A stretch of 47,843 nucleotides of DNA, taken from positions 1 through 47,843 of IMG/VR virus record IMGVR_UViG_3300022200_000003; one strand, 5' to 3'. The DNA comes from a virus. The position numbers and the translations under genes were made by a program. Positions 26,015 through 34,986 of this stretch are shown here, piece by piece (positions within the stretch are counted from its first letter, which is position 1; each line of letters begins with the position of its first letter). A model generated the notes under the pieces. The model was not told the origin of the DNA. It ran no database searches and worked only from the letters and a program-made list of their open reading frames with translations.

Positions 26015-28768
26015 TTAATCTCCCGATATGCCTTTAGGGTACACGGAAAGAATTGTCATGGGTACTGGATCTACGTTTTTTATATTAACTCTTCCAGGGC
26101 CATTCCATTCTGTTGGGAAGTTTACTACTTTATGCCCGTTGAAGTTTGGAGTGGTGATTGAAAGATCCCCTTCCATTCTCGTGTCGAGCTCTTCCATGTT
26201 GGTCAAATCTTTTCCAGGAAGCCCAATGAAAGCACCTCGGGTTTCCATCATCCCCAGGCCCACGGCATTTATGAGTTTGTTGGCATCTGTGAGAGTTCTC
26301 TCCCCAGACGTTTCAATGTCCATAGTCTCAAACTCCGACATGTACGGAATCCCTACATAGCCGTAGCAGTAGTGGTCAGGGAGGTTGACTTTTGAAACTC
26401 CCAAGACATCTTTGTCTACATAGAGGGTGTTTTTGTGTGGGTTGTTTGGGGAAGAAATAACTTCTCCATCTGCAAAAACTGAAACACCTTTTAGCGAAGT
26501 CTCCGCAACAAGGCTCTCTGGGTCTGTGAATGCATACAAGAGTGTTCCGTGACTTAGGCTTGCGCTATTAAAGGCCTGGAGACATCTGGTCTGGAGATTC
26601 TTTTTCTGGGCATCTGTAAGTGCTTGAGCATTGACATCCTGAAGGACTTCAGGGACATCCTGGTCAAAGAACCCACTATACTCTTCAAGGAAAGTCGGAT
26701 CCCCTGTGGCCACCAGGCTTCCATTAGTTACATGGTATCGAAGAGTCTGGACACTTTCAAACTTCCCATCTATGTCAAAAGAGTCATAGAAGAAATGAAG
26801 TATGCAGTTATCAGAATCTTTAATTATTTCACTGCTTGATAATGTGGTGCGGAGCTTGATAGTCTCTCCCGCAGTCCATATTCCTGACCCTGGAGTCTCA
26901 ATGTTTATTCGTGTTGCGAGAGGGAGCGGAATCCCTGCTGAGTCAATGCGTGCATATCCCTCATTCCCGTTATTTGAAAGTCTGTACCCGAAGGATTTAA
27001 AAGAGTCTGCAAAAAACTCAGCTTCACGAAACTTATCTTCTCTAGTGTTAAGCCTTTCAACAAGTCTTACTCCGTTTCGGATAACATAGCACATGAGGAC
27101 ATCGTAGTATTTATCCGTCACTAGTGAATCAACTGAGTTGGCATAGTATAGATTTTTTGCTTTCCCTAGATATATGCTCTCAATGTATCCATCTGTTTCT
27201 AATACAGCAAATCCTTGCCCCAGGTTGTCGTTCCCTGAGTTTGTTATTCTCACCAATTTCCCGTCACGTCTAAGAAGGTATACTGTATCTTCAGTCCCGT
27301 TCAGGACTTCCATTTGAACAATATCCTGGTCTAGTGTGTGTTCAGAAAAAGCAGAGGCTTCCGATATGTTTAAGTTCCCATCTATGCTGAACTCTATGGC
27401 CATTAGTTTAGTGTGACTATTGTTAAGGAAATATCCCTTTCTTCCACTGCTTTTTGGTTCAACTGAAGAAGAACATCCTTCATTGGAAACTATTAACGGA
27501 TTCACTTGAGTTGGAGTAAGCACTCCTTGCTCTCCTCCTCTGACTATATACACACCTTTGCCTGTAAAGGCGATGAGCCTCTCCATGGACAGCTGTGCGA
27601 CACATGGAGTTCCGTCTGTGACGGGGATGTTGAATTGGAAGGCTCCGACGTCTGTATACACGATAGGGGATTTTAGTTGTTCTGGGGCTCCTAGCTTGGA
27701 TGCGTACATGTCTCCCGCTCGGATCCCTGATCCTTCAGGTCCTTGTTCCATTCCAAGCACAAGTCTTTGCTGATAGTAAGAGGCGCAGAGCGCCCCTCTC
27801 AGCACTTGTTTCGCTTCGTCGTATATACCACTGTCTATTGGTGCCGTGACTGACGGATTAGAAACTCCGTAGTCGGTAAATGATACTGAAGTTTTTGTGT
27901 AGTCACTAAAAGGGACTGCTCCTGCAAATTGGTAGAAAGATCCGCCAAATCCAGCATTTCCGGCTCCACGGTAGAAGTTGAAGGCTTTTACAGGGCTCCA
28001 GTAGGCTTCCCCTCCAGTTGTGGTCAAAACTAAAGTTGTTGAAAGCTGGGCGTGTGGATGCGCAATGTTTCCTGCACTTATAGTGGCAGGAGTGGGTTGT
28101 GTACCTTGCATCACTGCGACTCTGACTTCTCTCCCATCCTTGAACACTGCTGTGACAAGATAGGATACAGACAGGAAAGGGGAAAGCCCTAGTGAGGTTC
28201 CTGCAAGTGGGTGTGTCCCAATACCACCTAAACCATAGTTGAACCTGAGCCCACCTCCATTGTTTAGTATTGTGATATGGTCATGAGGGAGTGGGTTAAA
28301 TGCTGCATCTAGTATGGCCACTCTTGACTTGGGGGATACAAAAATTTTCTCTTTTAAGAGAGTGAATCTAACTTCGTTTGGAGATGGCTCGATAAAGTGC
28401 TCATCCTCCAAAACTCCATCAATGGCGAATTTATATTTATCCTCGTAATAAGGAACGTATCCAGGGGCAGGCCCATACAGTAACTGGGAATGTTTCCCAT
28501 ACTCTGCGGTTCTCCAAACATTATTTTCTGCATCCCACCATGTGAATGCTTTGATACCTGCTTTCCCTCCAAGGGAAGGAAGGTCTTTTTGAGTAGATGC
28601 TATTTGTATGTATTCAAAGCCAGGTCGGTTGCTAACGCCCCCAGCTCTTCGCACGTACATGTTTCTGAGTTTTGCCAAGCCTTGGCCATAGGAAACTTCA
28701 TCGGACTTATATCGAAGGGACGGGGAGACTTCACCATATATGAAGGATAGTTGTTTTCCCGAAGACAT
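26015..28768 (-). CDS. Tail tubular protein B (T7 gp12-like nozzle)
   Basis: I place the start at ATG 28768 (917 aa): AAGGTGG lies at proper distance, and it forms TAATG with the stop of the upstream gene. A GTG nine bases earlier lacks a ribosome site. The N-terminus is diagnostic of the T7 gp12 family: LSFIYGEVSPSLRYKSDE, followed by LAKLRNMYVRRAGGVSNRPG. The rest is beta-rich. It builds the tail nozzle that binds the gp11-like ring and the fibres. Its size is somewhat longer than T7 gp12. Confidence 0.9.
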   Translation of the reverse strand: MSSGKQLSFIYGEVSPSLRYKSDEVSYGQGLAKLRNMYVRRAGGVSNRPGFEYIQIASTQKDLPSLGGKAGIKAFTWWDAENNVWRTAEYGKHSQLLYGPAPGYVPYYEDKYKFAIDGVLEDEHFIEPSPNEVRFTLLKEKIFVSPKSRVAILDAAFNPLPHDHITILNNGGGLRFNYGLGGIGTHPLAGTSLGLSPFLSVSYLVTAVFKDGREVRVAVMQGTQPTPATISAGNIAHPHAQLSTTLVLTTTGGEAYWSPVKAFNFYRGAGNAGFGGSFYQFAGAVPFSDYTKTSVSFTDYGVSNPSVTAPIDSGIYDEAKQVLRGALCASYYQQRLVLGMEQGPEGSGIRAGDMYASKLGAPEQLKSPIVYTDVGAFQFNIPVTDGTPCVAQLSMERLIAFTGKGVYIVRGGEQGVLTPTQVNPLIVSNEGCSSSVEPKSSGRKGYFLNNSHTKLMAIEFSIDGNLNISEASAFSEHTLDQDIVQMEVLNGTEDTVYLLRRDGKLVRITNSGNDNLGQGFAVLETDGYIESIYLGKAKNLYYANSVDSLVTDKYYDVLMCYVIRNGVRLVERLNTREDKFREAEFFADSFKSFGYRLSNNGNEGYARIDSAGIPLPLATRINIETPGSGIWTAGETIKLRTTLSSSEIIKDSDNCILHFFYDSFDIDGKFESVQTLRYHVTNGSLVATGDPTFLEEYSGFFDQDVPEVLQDVNAQALTDAQKKNLQTRCLQAFNSASLSHGTLLYAFTDPESLVAETSLKGVSVFADGEVISSPNNPHKNTLYVDKDVLGVSKVNLPDHYCYGYVGIPYMSEFETMDIETSGERTLTDANKLINAVGLGMMETRGAFIGLPGKDLTNMEELDTRMEGDLSITTPNFNGHKVVNFPTEWNGPGRVNIKNVDPVPMTILSVYPKGISGD

Positions 28769-29388
28769 TATTGCCACCTTGCGGTGAGAAGTGGGTTAGG
28801 AGCATCCATTTTTTGAGGCTGTCTTCCAAGGTCATATGCTATGGCGCGAGTAAGCTCCGTGGCAGCATCTGCCATAAGGAGTTCTTTGACTTTTGCCCAG
28901 TTATTTGTGACCACTGACTTTCCAATGTCTAAGGCCAATTGGTACGCAAGCCCTCGCCCGAAGTGTGTGGGGAAACTTACGTCCTCCGACATTCTGGTGG
29001 TGTATTCTGCCCATGCGAATTGGACATTACACCAAACTCTAGTGGTGGCGCCAATGTTCATTTCTTTCCACTTGTGCTTTTGGTCCTCGTACAGATTGTA
29101 CTCTGAGAAGATTCCTTCCGGAGCAATCTGACGAATGACTAGGCAGTCTGCAGGGTAAAGATATTCATATGCAAAATTTTTGCTTGGGTTGTCCTGAGAA
29201 AAAGCAAGTGCTAGTTCTTGGGATGCGAAGCTCCATGGATGGGCTTCTAAAAATGTATCAAGCGACGTCCGAAGATGACGCCTGATAATTTTAGCTACTA
29301 TAGTATTTTCTGTGTCCAGATCTGTTACTGACAAAGTAGAGGCCAGGTGCCCGAGAGCCATATTCGCAATCTCGTTTTTCTGTAGCAT
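28768..29388 (-). CDS. Tail tubular protein A (T7 gp11-like gatekeeper)
   Basis: The 206-aa protein shows the gp11/adaptor pattern: MLQKNEIANMALGHLAS at the N-terminus, LRTSLDTFLEAHPWSFA, a Tyr/Pro segment with LYPADCLVIRQI, and a C-terminal helix that includes LAYQLALDIGKSV. It forms the 12-fold ring between portal and nozzle. The start follows GAGGG. The stop TAA shares bases with the gp12-like ATG. Confidence 0.9.
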   Translation of the reverse strand: MLQKNEIANMALGHLASTLSVTDLDTENTIVAKIIRRHLRTSLDTFLEAHPWSFASQELALAFSQDNPSKNFAYEYLYPADCLVIRQIAPEGIFSEYNLYEDQKHKWKEMNIGATTRVWCNVQFAWAEYTTRMSEDVSFPTHFGRGLAYQLALDIGKSVVTNNWAKVKELLMADAATELTRAIAYDLGRQPQKMDAPNPLLTARWQ

Positions 29389-29402
29389 TGTGGCCCTCTA
29401 TC

Positions 29403-29822
29403 TTAAGTGAGTGAAGGAAGAACAGGAGCGGCTGGAGCTTTCACTGCAGCTTTCTTAGCTGGAGCAGCTTTCTTAGCTGGAGCAGCTTTCTTAGCTGGAG
29501 CTTTCACTGCAGCTTTCTTAGCTGGAGCAGCTTTCTCACCGTCTTCTGATTTTTTATTCTCTTTCAATTTTTTGACAATATAGTCTTCAATATTAAACCC
29601 TTCAGGCTTCGATGGTTCCATCCAAAGAGGCAGTTCACCGTCTTTGCTTAGGTATCCTGAATACTCAAAAAGATGCCCAGCACGTACAATGGCATAGCCT
29701 TTCCCGTCGTGGATCTGCCCAATGTCTGTTGCAATAACAGGGACATTTAGAACTTGGTCTCTTTCACTTTCTTTTTGTGCTTTTGTTGCTAGGTCTGAAG
29801 CTGATTTAAGTTGTCTTCCCAT
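29403..29822 (-). CDS. Lys/Ala-rich repeat-tailed protein
   Basis: I choose ATG 29822 because GGGGGATCAA precedes it; an ATG at 29834 has no ribosome site. The 139-aa product has a folded N-terminal part of about 90 residues (DGKGYAIVRAGHLFEYSG, LPLWMEPSKPEG) and a C-terminal tail of AKKAA and VKAPA repeats. That tail is histone-H1-like and would bind nucleic acid or other polyanions. It sits between cement and tail-ring genes, so a minor head or head-completion role is possible. Function unknown. Confidence 0.75.
   Translation of the reverse strand: MGRQLKSASDLATKAQKESERDQVLNVPVIATDIGQIHDGKGYAIVRAGHLFEYSGYLSKDGELPLWMEPSKPEGFNIEDYIVKKLKENKKSEDGEKAAPAKKAAVKAPAKKAAPAKKAAPAKKAAVKAPAAPVLPSLT
29431..29545. 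repeat. Internal tandem repeats encoding the AKKAA tail
   Basis: On the plus strand a unit containing AGCTTTCTTAGCTGGAGC recurs, and a longer segment recurs with a 63-base offset (starting about 29434 and 29497). Such near-identical coding repeats are prone to length change. Confidence 0.75.
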
Positions 29823-29840
29823 TTGATCCCCCATGAAGTT

Positions 29841-29869
29841 TTTAAAAGAAAGGGCACCGAAGTGCCCTT
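29841..29869 (-). terminator. Intrinsic terminator after the capsid/cement genes
   Basis: On the minus strand AAGGGCAC (29869-29862) pairs with GTGCCCTT (29857-29850) around a TTCG tetraloop, followed at once by TCTTTT. This is a textbook intrinsic terminator 31 bases past the cement gene stop at 29900. It would separate high-level capsid transcripts from tail genes. On the plus strand six T follow at short distance, so it may act both ways. Confidence 0.85.
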
Positions 29870-29899
29870 AGAGTAACTTTTTTAGTATAGTTAAAAATA

Positions 29900-30334
29900 C
29901 TATCCGACGTAAGCACCGTCAACCGCTGCAACAATCCCTGCAGTAATTTGACCTAGTGTAGGAGCTGTTCCTGCCACTGTGTACTTAAGGCGTAAGTAGC
30001 GCATAGTGATTCCGCGTGGGACTTTTTCAATCGGGCAGATATATCCGGCCTTAAGATCCGCAAGTAAAACTAGCTCTGAAGCTACAATTACTGGGGCAGT
30101 GAAGGCTTCGTCAATTGCCATCTCAACATCAATTTTAAGTGATGTTAAAGTGTTGAAAGACTGAACCACTTGGATAAGAAGTGGGATCTTCTGCGACTTG
30201 TCCATATTGCGCTTAAGCTGATTCTTCCTATAAGGAGCAATCCCTGGAGCGCCCAGGTCAAGAGAGTTCGTTGAAACTGCAGTAGCCGTAATTACTTGGG
30301 CTTCTGAGAAAAGAACTTGTGTGTCGATAATCAT
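29900..30334 (-). CDS. Capsid cement protein (Bbp16-like)
   Basis: The 144-aa protein matches the pattern of Bbp16-family capsid stabilisers of BPP-1-type phages: MIIDTQVLFSEAQVITA, SLDLGAPGIAPYRKN, LIQVVQSFNTLTSLKIDVEM, and the end segment MRYLRLKYTVAGTAPTLGQI. These proteins bind the outer capsid surface and lock it after expansion. It follows the major capsid gene, as expected. The start follows CCGAGGTTC. Confidence 0.82.
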   Translation of the reverse strand: MIIDTQVLFSEAQVITATAVSTNSLDLGAPGIAPYRKNQLKRNMDKSQKIPLLIQVVQSFNTLTSLKIDVEMAIDEAFTAPVIVASELVLLADLKAGYICPIEKVPRGITMRYLRLKYTVAGTAPTLGQITAGIVAAVDGAYVG

Positions 30335-30395
30335 AAAATAGAACCTCGGTAAATTGTTTTATACTCTTTTAAACGTCAACCGAAGGCGGCAGTTA

Positions 30396-31409
30396 TTAAA
30401 CTACACGCGCTTCAGAGTTGATAATTCCGTCACTCTCACGAAGAGGAATTCCTCTAAAGTGGAGAACTTCCTTAGCGTTAGGGCCTGTGTCCTTGAAAGT
30501 TAAGAACAAGTTTTTGCCAGCAGCATTGCGTGCTTGGAAGTCCAAGAACTCAATGATAGTGGTGTTCATGTAAATGAACGTTTTACCCATAGACTGTCTA
30601 CGACCTTTATGGCGGTAGTAAGCCTTAGTTAGGAAGTTGATGATGTCTGCACCTGTGGCAGCATCAAGCGTAAGGTCACTTACGTCAATGTTTGCTACTC
30701 GTGCAATGTACTGCCAGTTACGAACAGTTACACCAAAGTGCCAAGTGAACTCTTCACGGTAAACCATGAACATGTTGTTGGCTGCGTCATACTTAGGCAC
30801 TTTGCCGCATTCAACACGTTGAACACCAGCTGAGTGACCATGTGGGTAGATCAAGTGGCACGACTCTTCGTCCCAAGTAATCATCCAGATTGAAGTATTG
30901 TCTCCGCCTGTCCCAAGAGCATCAATGATTTGTGAACCATTTTCTGCAGAGAGAGAGCTGAAACGTGGAGACAAGCCCATAGGGAGTCTCGCGTTAGTTC
31001 TTGAATCGTGGTAAAAAATTGCCGTAGCAGCTTCTTGTGCCATTGCTTCAAGGTGGTTTTTTGCTTGTTGAAGACGAACTGATGCTTTCTTCTCAGCCTT
31101 CTCATAGATGTCTACAAGGCGGCAATCGACTTCAGCTGCAGAGTTAACAAACCCTGTAGTGTCCTTGACTGTCTGCATAGTGCCTTTAGTAGAAGGAATC
31201 CCTTCATATAAAGCACCCCATGCAACTTGAGGAAGTCCTGTAAGTACAGTGGTCTCGTGGTACGTTCCACGGTTACACTCGTAAGCAGGAGCATCTTCTA
31301 GTACAGGATTCTGTGCTGCCAAAAGGTTAATAACTTCTGCGCCCTTGCCGTTCTCTGGCATTAAAGCTAGATCAAGAAGCGTAGGGTATTTTCCGTTTAG
31401 TAAAGCCAT
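30396..31409 (-). CDS. Major capsid protein (BPP-1 Bbp17-like, HK97 fold)
   Basis: The 337-aa protein carries the recognisable BPP-1-type sequence: NPVLEDAPAYECNRGTYHET, TGLPQVAWGALYEG, MGLSPRFSSLSAENGSQIID and VRNWQYIARVANIDVSDL. It is encoded between scaffold and cement genes. The upstream leader (31410-31494) has an A10 run and AGGA before the ATG. HK97 fold is inferred from the family. Confidence 0.9.
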   Translation of the reverse strand: MALLNGKYPTLLDLALMPENGKGAEVINLLAAQNPVLEDAPAYECNRGTYHETTVLTGLPQVAWGALYEGIPSTKGTMQTVKDTTGFVNSAAEVDCRLVDIYEKAEKKASVRLQQAKNHLEAMAQEAATAIFYHDSRTNARLPMGLSPRFSSLSAENGSQIIDALGTGGDNTSIWMITWDEESCHLIYPHGHSAGVQRVECGKVPKYDAANNMFMVYREEFTWHFGVTVRNWQYIARVANIDVSDLTLDAATGADIINFLTKAYYRHKGRRQSMGKTFIYMNTTIIEFLDFQARNAAGKNLFLTFKDTGPNAKEVLHFRGIPLRESDGIINSEARVV

Positions 31410-31494
31410 ATTTCATTTTCCTGGTTAGAAATTTTTTTTTTCTTATTCTTTAAGCTTCAGACTATTAGTCTAGCCCGTCAACTATTTTTTATTA

Positions 31495-32187
31495 CTATTT
31501 ATAAAAATCTGGATAAAGTTTTTCCAAGACGGTCTTTTCTCCCTGGCCATCAGGAACTATTGGAGTCCCTTTGCCGTGCCCACCTTCTTCTGCAGGCTTG
31601 AGTAAGTCTCCGATCTTCTTGAGAAATTGTGCCACTGGAAGCTGGTCCCCAAACCCTGGCTTAGATAAAAGTGCATGGAGTTCAGGTCCACCAAAAGTCT
31701 CTACTGCCAAAGAAATAGAATCATATGTGCCTTGCTGGGCAGAGGCTTCAAAGATTGGGTCTAGCATCATGGCCGCATAATCCGCTTGTCCCTTAGTTGT
31801 GTACTCGTCACGTACAGACTGTGTTGATTTTTTGACAGCAGCTTCCTTGATAAGTACAAGCTTGTCCGCCGCTTCTTTAGTCAGCCCATTCTCATGAGCG
31901 TATGTGGCAATGGCATCCAGGTCTTCTTGAGACAAGGGAGAGTCATCCGCAATTTCAATTTCATATTCCTCATCCAAAACGACTGTAGGTTCCACAACCA
32001 CTTCAGCTGGAATGACTGCAGGGTCCACAATTACTTCAGCAGGAATTACTTCCGCATCAGGCAATGCCGCTGGAATCTCCAGCTTCGGGGAGTCCAAGGA
32101 AGTCTTTATAGTAGTTTCCGTCACTAGGGGTGGAAGTATAACCTCCGCTGCTGCTGGAGTCAGGGGTGTCGTTGTTTTCTCGCTCAT
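31495..32187 (-). CDS. Capsid scaffolding protein
   Basis: ATG 32187 has GAGGAG 11 bases upstream, so it is accepted although its first 131 bases overlap the preceding gene in another frame. The 230-aa protein is acidic, with a Pro/Val/Glu N-terminal third (repeated VIPAEV-like units), a helical middle (ADKLVLIKEAAVKK) and a C-terminus EKTVLEKLYPDFYK. This composition and its place just before the major capsid gene are typical of scaffold proteins that leave the head before DNA packaging. Confidence 0.82.
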   Translation of the reverse strand: MSEKTTTPLTPAAAEVILPPLVTETTIKTSLDSPKLEIPAALPDAEVIPAEVIVDPAVIPAEVVVEPTVVLDEEYEIEIADDSPLSQEDLDAIATYAHENGLTKEAADKLVLIKEAAVKKSTQSVRDEYTTKGQADYAAMMLDPIFEASAQQGTYDSISLAVETFGGPELHALLSKPGFGDQLPVAQFLKKIGDLLKPAEEGGHGKGTPIVPDGQGEKTVLEKLYPDFYK

Positions 32188-32461
32188 GTTTTATTTGCTC
32201 CTCAATTGCTTTGCTTTCTGCTTCTCGCATCATGGTAAATACCTGTGCTTGGGAAACGTCTGCGGTTATTCCCATAAGAAAAAGTCCTATGGATCTCTTG
32301 CCTTCTTGCTTCATTAGCTGGGGGATTGTGTCGCCTTCAAGTTCTTTGTACACTCCACAATGGGAGAGTAGTCGCCACATGAATCTTCGACCTTGTAGAG
32401 TGGACATCACCCATTCAATATCATCTCGCTCACGCTTGATGTCTTCTTGTTCTTTGCTCAT
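32057..32461 (-). CDS. Bbp19-like head-module protein
   Basis: The 134-aa protein follows GAGGGAATGG and has the Bbp19 pattern: WVMSTLQGRRFMWRLLSHCG, KQEGKRSIGLFLMGITADV and FTMMREAESKAIEEQ. In BPP-1-type phages this small protein is encoded between portal and scaffold/capsid genes, as here. Its function is not established; a role in head assembly is assumed from position. The last about 43 residues are low-complexity (Ser, Gly, Asp) and are encoded over the scaffold start in a different frame. Confidence 0.82.
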   Translation of the reverse strand: MSKEQEDIKRERDDIEWVMSTLQGRRFMWRLLSHCGVYKELEGDTIPQLMKQEGKRSIGLFLMGITADVSQAQVFTMMREAESKAIEEQIKHERENNDTPDSSSSGGYTSTPSDGNYYKDFLGLPEAGDSSGIA

Positions 32462-32471
32462 CCATTCCCTC

Positions 32472-34229
32472 TTAGATTCCCGCCTCTGGCGCCATTGTGT
32501 CTAATGCTGAGTTCTTCCCAAACTCTGCCTGTGATAAAGTTTTTAGTGTTTCAGCTTCCGTCTTTTGGTTCTGGGCGTCTAGCTGTGCCTTGTCATTAGC
32601 AGCGCCTTGGGCCTGGATCTCTTTGTATTCTGCTTCATCTGCAACAAACTTAGGATCAATTGCTACAAAGTCCAGATACTCACGAGTAAATTCTTCCGCT
32701 TTGATGAGTCGAAGAATGTTTTTATCTTGAGTCGCATTCGCCACTGAAGTGACAAAGTTTATACCACGCTCCATTGAAGCAAGCATAGAAACTTTTTGAG
32801 CTTGAGCAAGAATAGAAATGTATTCTGGGGCAAGGTTTTCTCCCATAAGTTCTTGAGGTCTGAGTGGTATCATTCGCGCTTCTTCAAGCATGATCTGCCC
32901 ATTCTCAATTACTTTTGTAAGAACATCCCTGTCTAACTGAGCTACCACTGGAGATAGAGCAGACATTTTTTCCCCTGCTTTCTCCTGGATCTCAACTGTG
33001 GTGACGTGAGTTTTTTGTTCCCCACTGGAGAACATTGAAAATAAATGCTCAAAATAGCACTCTTTAATTCGTGCTGTGTCTTGCTCAATAGTTTGGAGAA
33101 GTTCCGATAGTTTAGGGTCCATCTCATAAGCTGGCTTAAATCCTGCCTGAGCTCCGGCATCGTCAACATAAGTAATCCCTCCAGCTAGAATGCTGGCCTG
33201 GTGTCTCCGAAGTGATGCATGTCCTACCATTGGGGGTTTTACCAGTTTAGCAATTGCTTCAAGGCGGAACTTTTCTTTTGTTTGAAGTGCCATTACGTCT
33301 GACAGTGCCATTTGTGTTGGGCCATCAACGCCATAGTTTTCCTCTGCTTGCACTTCCCACCTAGGAGTTATTACAGGGAAATAGCTGTATCCGCTTATTT
33401 TTAGGAATTGATCTGGGTTAAGAGATTGCTCACTTCTAAATCCTGAAGAGGATTGAGGGGGAATGTTGTTTGCCCCAAAAGATTGTGCCCAAGTGTATGC
33501 CTGGAATTTTTTTGTTGTTTGGTCAAAAGGATTAACTCTTCTCGGGTCATATGAAGCATTAGGGATCATGAGCTGGCTCATAGTCATGGTAGATAAGTAC
33601 CTTACCGCTTTCCATTCGTTCTGAACCCAAGCTGGAAGTGTTGTCCAGTCAATGTGCCCTGAAGGAGTAAGTTTCCCAAACTCTTTGACCACTTGCTGCA
33701 CCGACATTGTAAAGTCTCTGGTGAACATGTTTGTGTCACCTAGGGCGTCACATGCAAATGCATACGTGCCTACAGCATATGGATAGAAGTAAAATCCCAT
33801 CGTCGCATGTGGGAGCATGGCAAATGCAGAGTTAGAAAAAACGCCCACATCCTTGTAGGCCAAAGGAAGGACAGTATACAAATTGGATTTTTGAAATTTC
33901 TCATTTAAGAGTTGCTGACGCTCAGACAAAAATCTTTTTATAAGTGTTGAACTTGCTTTTGCTTTGTTGGCCGAAACTAAATTGAACCATGGGCGCGAAC
34001 GAGGTGTCGCCCCATTGCTCATCCCTGATTGGAAAGTTCGGAGTGAGAGCCCTGCCTGGCCATTAATAATCGCATGATCTTTCCTGGCACCCAAACGTGC
34101 TCCAGGTTTACGGAATCTCTGAGGGGAGACAAAACGTGCAGCAAGCTCCCACTCTGGGAGATACATGCTGAGCTCTTGTCTCATAGAGTTTCTAAGGGCG
34201 TAAGCCTGCGTAAAGTCAATCTTAGACAT
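32472..34229 (-). CDS. Portal (head-tail connector) protein
   Basis: The 585-aa protein fits the podovirus head-tail connector family: residues 1-90 include ELAARFVSPQRFRKPG and LSLRTFQSGMSNGATPRSRP, with PWFNLV, VGVFSNSAFAM and a C-terminal helical, Gln-rich tail (DKAQLDAQNQKTEAETLKTL) likely forming the barrel. It forms the 12-fold portal used for packaging and ejection. The ATG makes TAATG with the upstream stop, with AAAGG in front. Confidence 0.9.
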   Translation of the reverse strand: MSKIDFTQAYALRNSMRQELSMYLPEWELAARFVSPQRFRKPGARLGARKDHAIINGQAGLSLRTFQSGMSNGATPRSRPWFNLVSANKAKASSTLIKRFLSERQQLLNEKFQKSNLYTVLPLAYKDVGVFSNSAFAMLPHATMGFYFYPYAVGTYAFACDALGDTNMFTRDFTMSVQQVVKEFGKLTPSGHIDWTTLPAWVQNEWKAVRYLSTMTMSQLMIPNASYDPRRVNPFDQTTKKFQAYTWAQSFGANNIPPQSSSGFRSEQSLNPDQFLKISGYSYFPVITPRWEVQAEENYGVDGPTQMALSDVMALQTKEKFRLEAIAKLVKPPMVGHASLRRHQASILAGGITYVDDAGAQAGFKPAYEMDPKLSELLQTIEQDTARIKECYFEHLFSMFSSGEQKTHVTTVEIQEKAGEKMSALSPVVAQLDRDVLTKVIENGQIMLEEARMIPLRPQELMGENLAPEYISILAQAQKVSMLASMERGINFVTSVANATQDKNILRLIKAEEFTREYLDFVAIDPKFVADEAEYKEIQAQGAANDKAQLDAQNQKTEAETLKTLSQAEFGKNSALDTMAPEAGI

Positions 34230-34591
34230 TAGTAACCTTTGCGTTTCACTTTTGCTTTTCTTGACTCTTTAATTCTTGCCACTGCAGCTGTTCCGGTTTC
34301 ACCCTTCTCAGCTCTGCCGTAGCCTATGCTTTCATCATAAATGTTGTTGTTGTCAATTTTGTCCTGCTCTGCCTGAACTTCCATCACGGCCACTTGCTGT
34401 GAAACATTGTCCGCTTTAGGGACCTGGGAAGCCTTGACTCTATTAGCACTCGCAATCTTCTCATCAGAATTAATGGACTTCGACTTTACAAAGCCACCCA
34501 TTGTATTCGTGTTGACTGTATTGACTTTCTGTGAAGCCACTTTATTTGCTGAGGGGACTAATTTTTTCTTAACCTTGGCTTTCTTTGCCAT
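34229..34591 (-). CDS. Hypothetical basic protein between terminase and portal
   Basis: The 120-aa protein has basic ends (AKKAKVKKKLVPSANKVA and ESRKAKVKRKGY) and a polar middle with YDESIGYGRAEKGETGT. No family recognised. The start follows AAAAGGAACACTAT and the stop overlaps the portal ATG, so it is translated with the portal. A nucleic-acid or head-internal role would fit its charge but is a guess. Confidence 0.75.
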   Translation of the reverse strand: MAKKAKVKKKLVPSANKVASQKVNTVNTNTMGGFVKSKSINSDEKIASANRVKASQVPKADNVSQQVAVMEVQAEQDKIDNNNIYDESIGYGRAEKGETGTAAVARIKESRKAKVKRKGY

Positions 34592-34603
34592 ATAGTGTTC
34601 CTT

Positions 34604-34975
34604 TTAAAAAGTTCCGGATCCGGTCATATTGTCACCCACTGTTCCAGGGGATGCATTAGCTGGGCTTGATGAGGTCTTTGAGTTCCCCTGTGTTGCTGTA
34701 AGGGAGAGGGAATCAGCTTGTTGTTTAGCTCCCATCTGCTTTACTATGCTCTCACGTCTAACTCTCTCAGCTTCTTCTTCAGCTTGTTTACGGGCCGCAC
34801 GGTCTTTCTTGCGCTTACTATCCGCAGCAAAATACCCAGCAGTAGCTCCAATGACTGCACCTATTGCAGCTCCTGGCAATGCACCAACTCCACCAACGGG
34901 GGCGCCTATCGCTGCACCTATCGCTGCACCTGATGCTGCTCCGCTTAGTACGCCTGCTTCTGTTTCGCCTGCCAT
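34604..34975 (-). CDS. Glycine-zipper protein with charged helix
   Basis: The 123-aa protein starts with glycine-zipper repeats (GAASGAAIGAAIGAPVGG, GAAIGAVIGATAGYFA) suited to membrane insertion or tight helix packing. A charged helix follows (DSKRKKDRAARKQAEEEAER), then a Ser/Thr/Asn-rich tail. AGGAGC precedes the ATG. Similar glycine-zipper proteins occur in podovirus virion modules, and it may be an ejected membrane-active protein. Function unproven. Confidence 0.72.
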   Translation of the reverse strand: MAGETEAGVLSGAASGAAIGAAIGAPVGGVGALPGAAIGAVIGATAGYFAADSKRKKDRAARKQAEEEAERVRRESIVKQMGAKQQADSLSLTATQGNSKTSSSPANASPGTVGDNMTGSGTF

Positions 34976-34986
34976 ATAGTATGCTC

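Noticed and set aside
31440-31494. Minus-strand promoter before the major capsid gene (TTGACG near 31477)
   Set aside because: No -10 box at 16-18 bases; the nearest TTAAAG is too distant.
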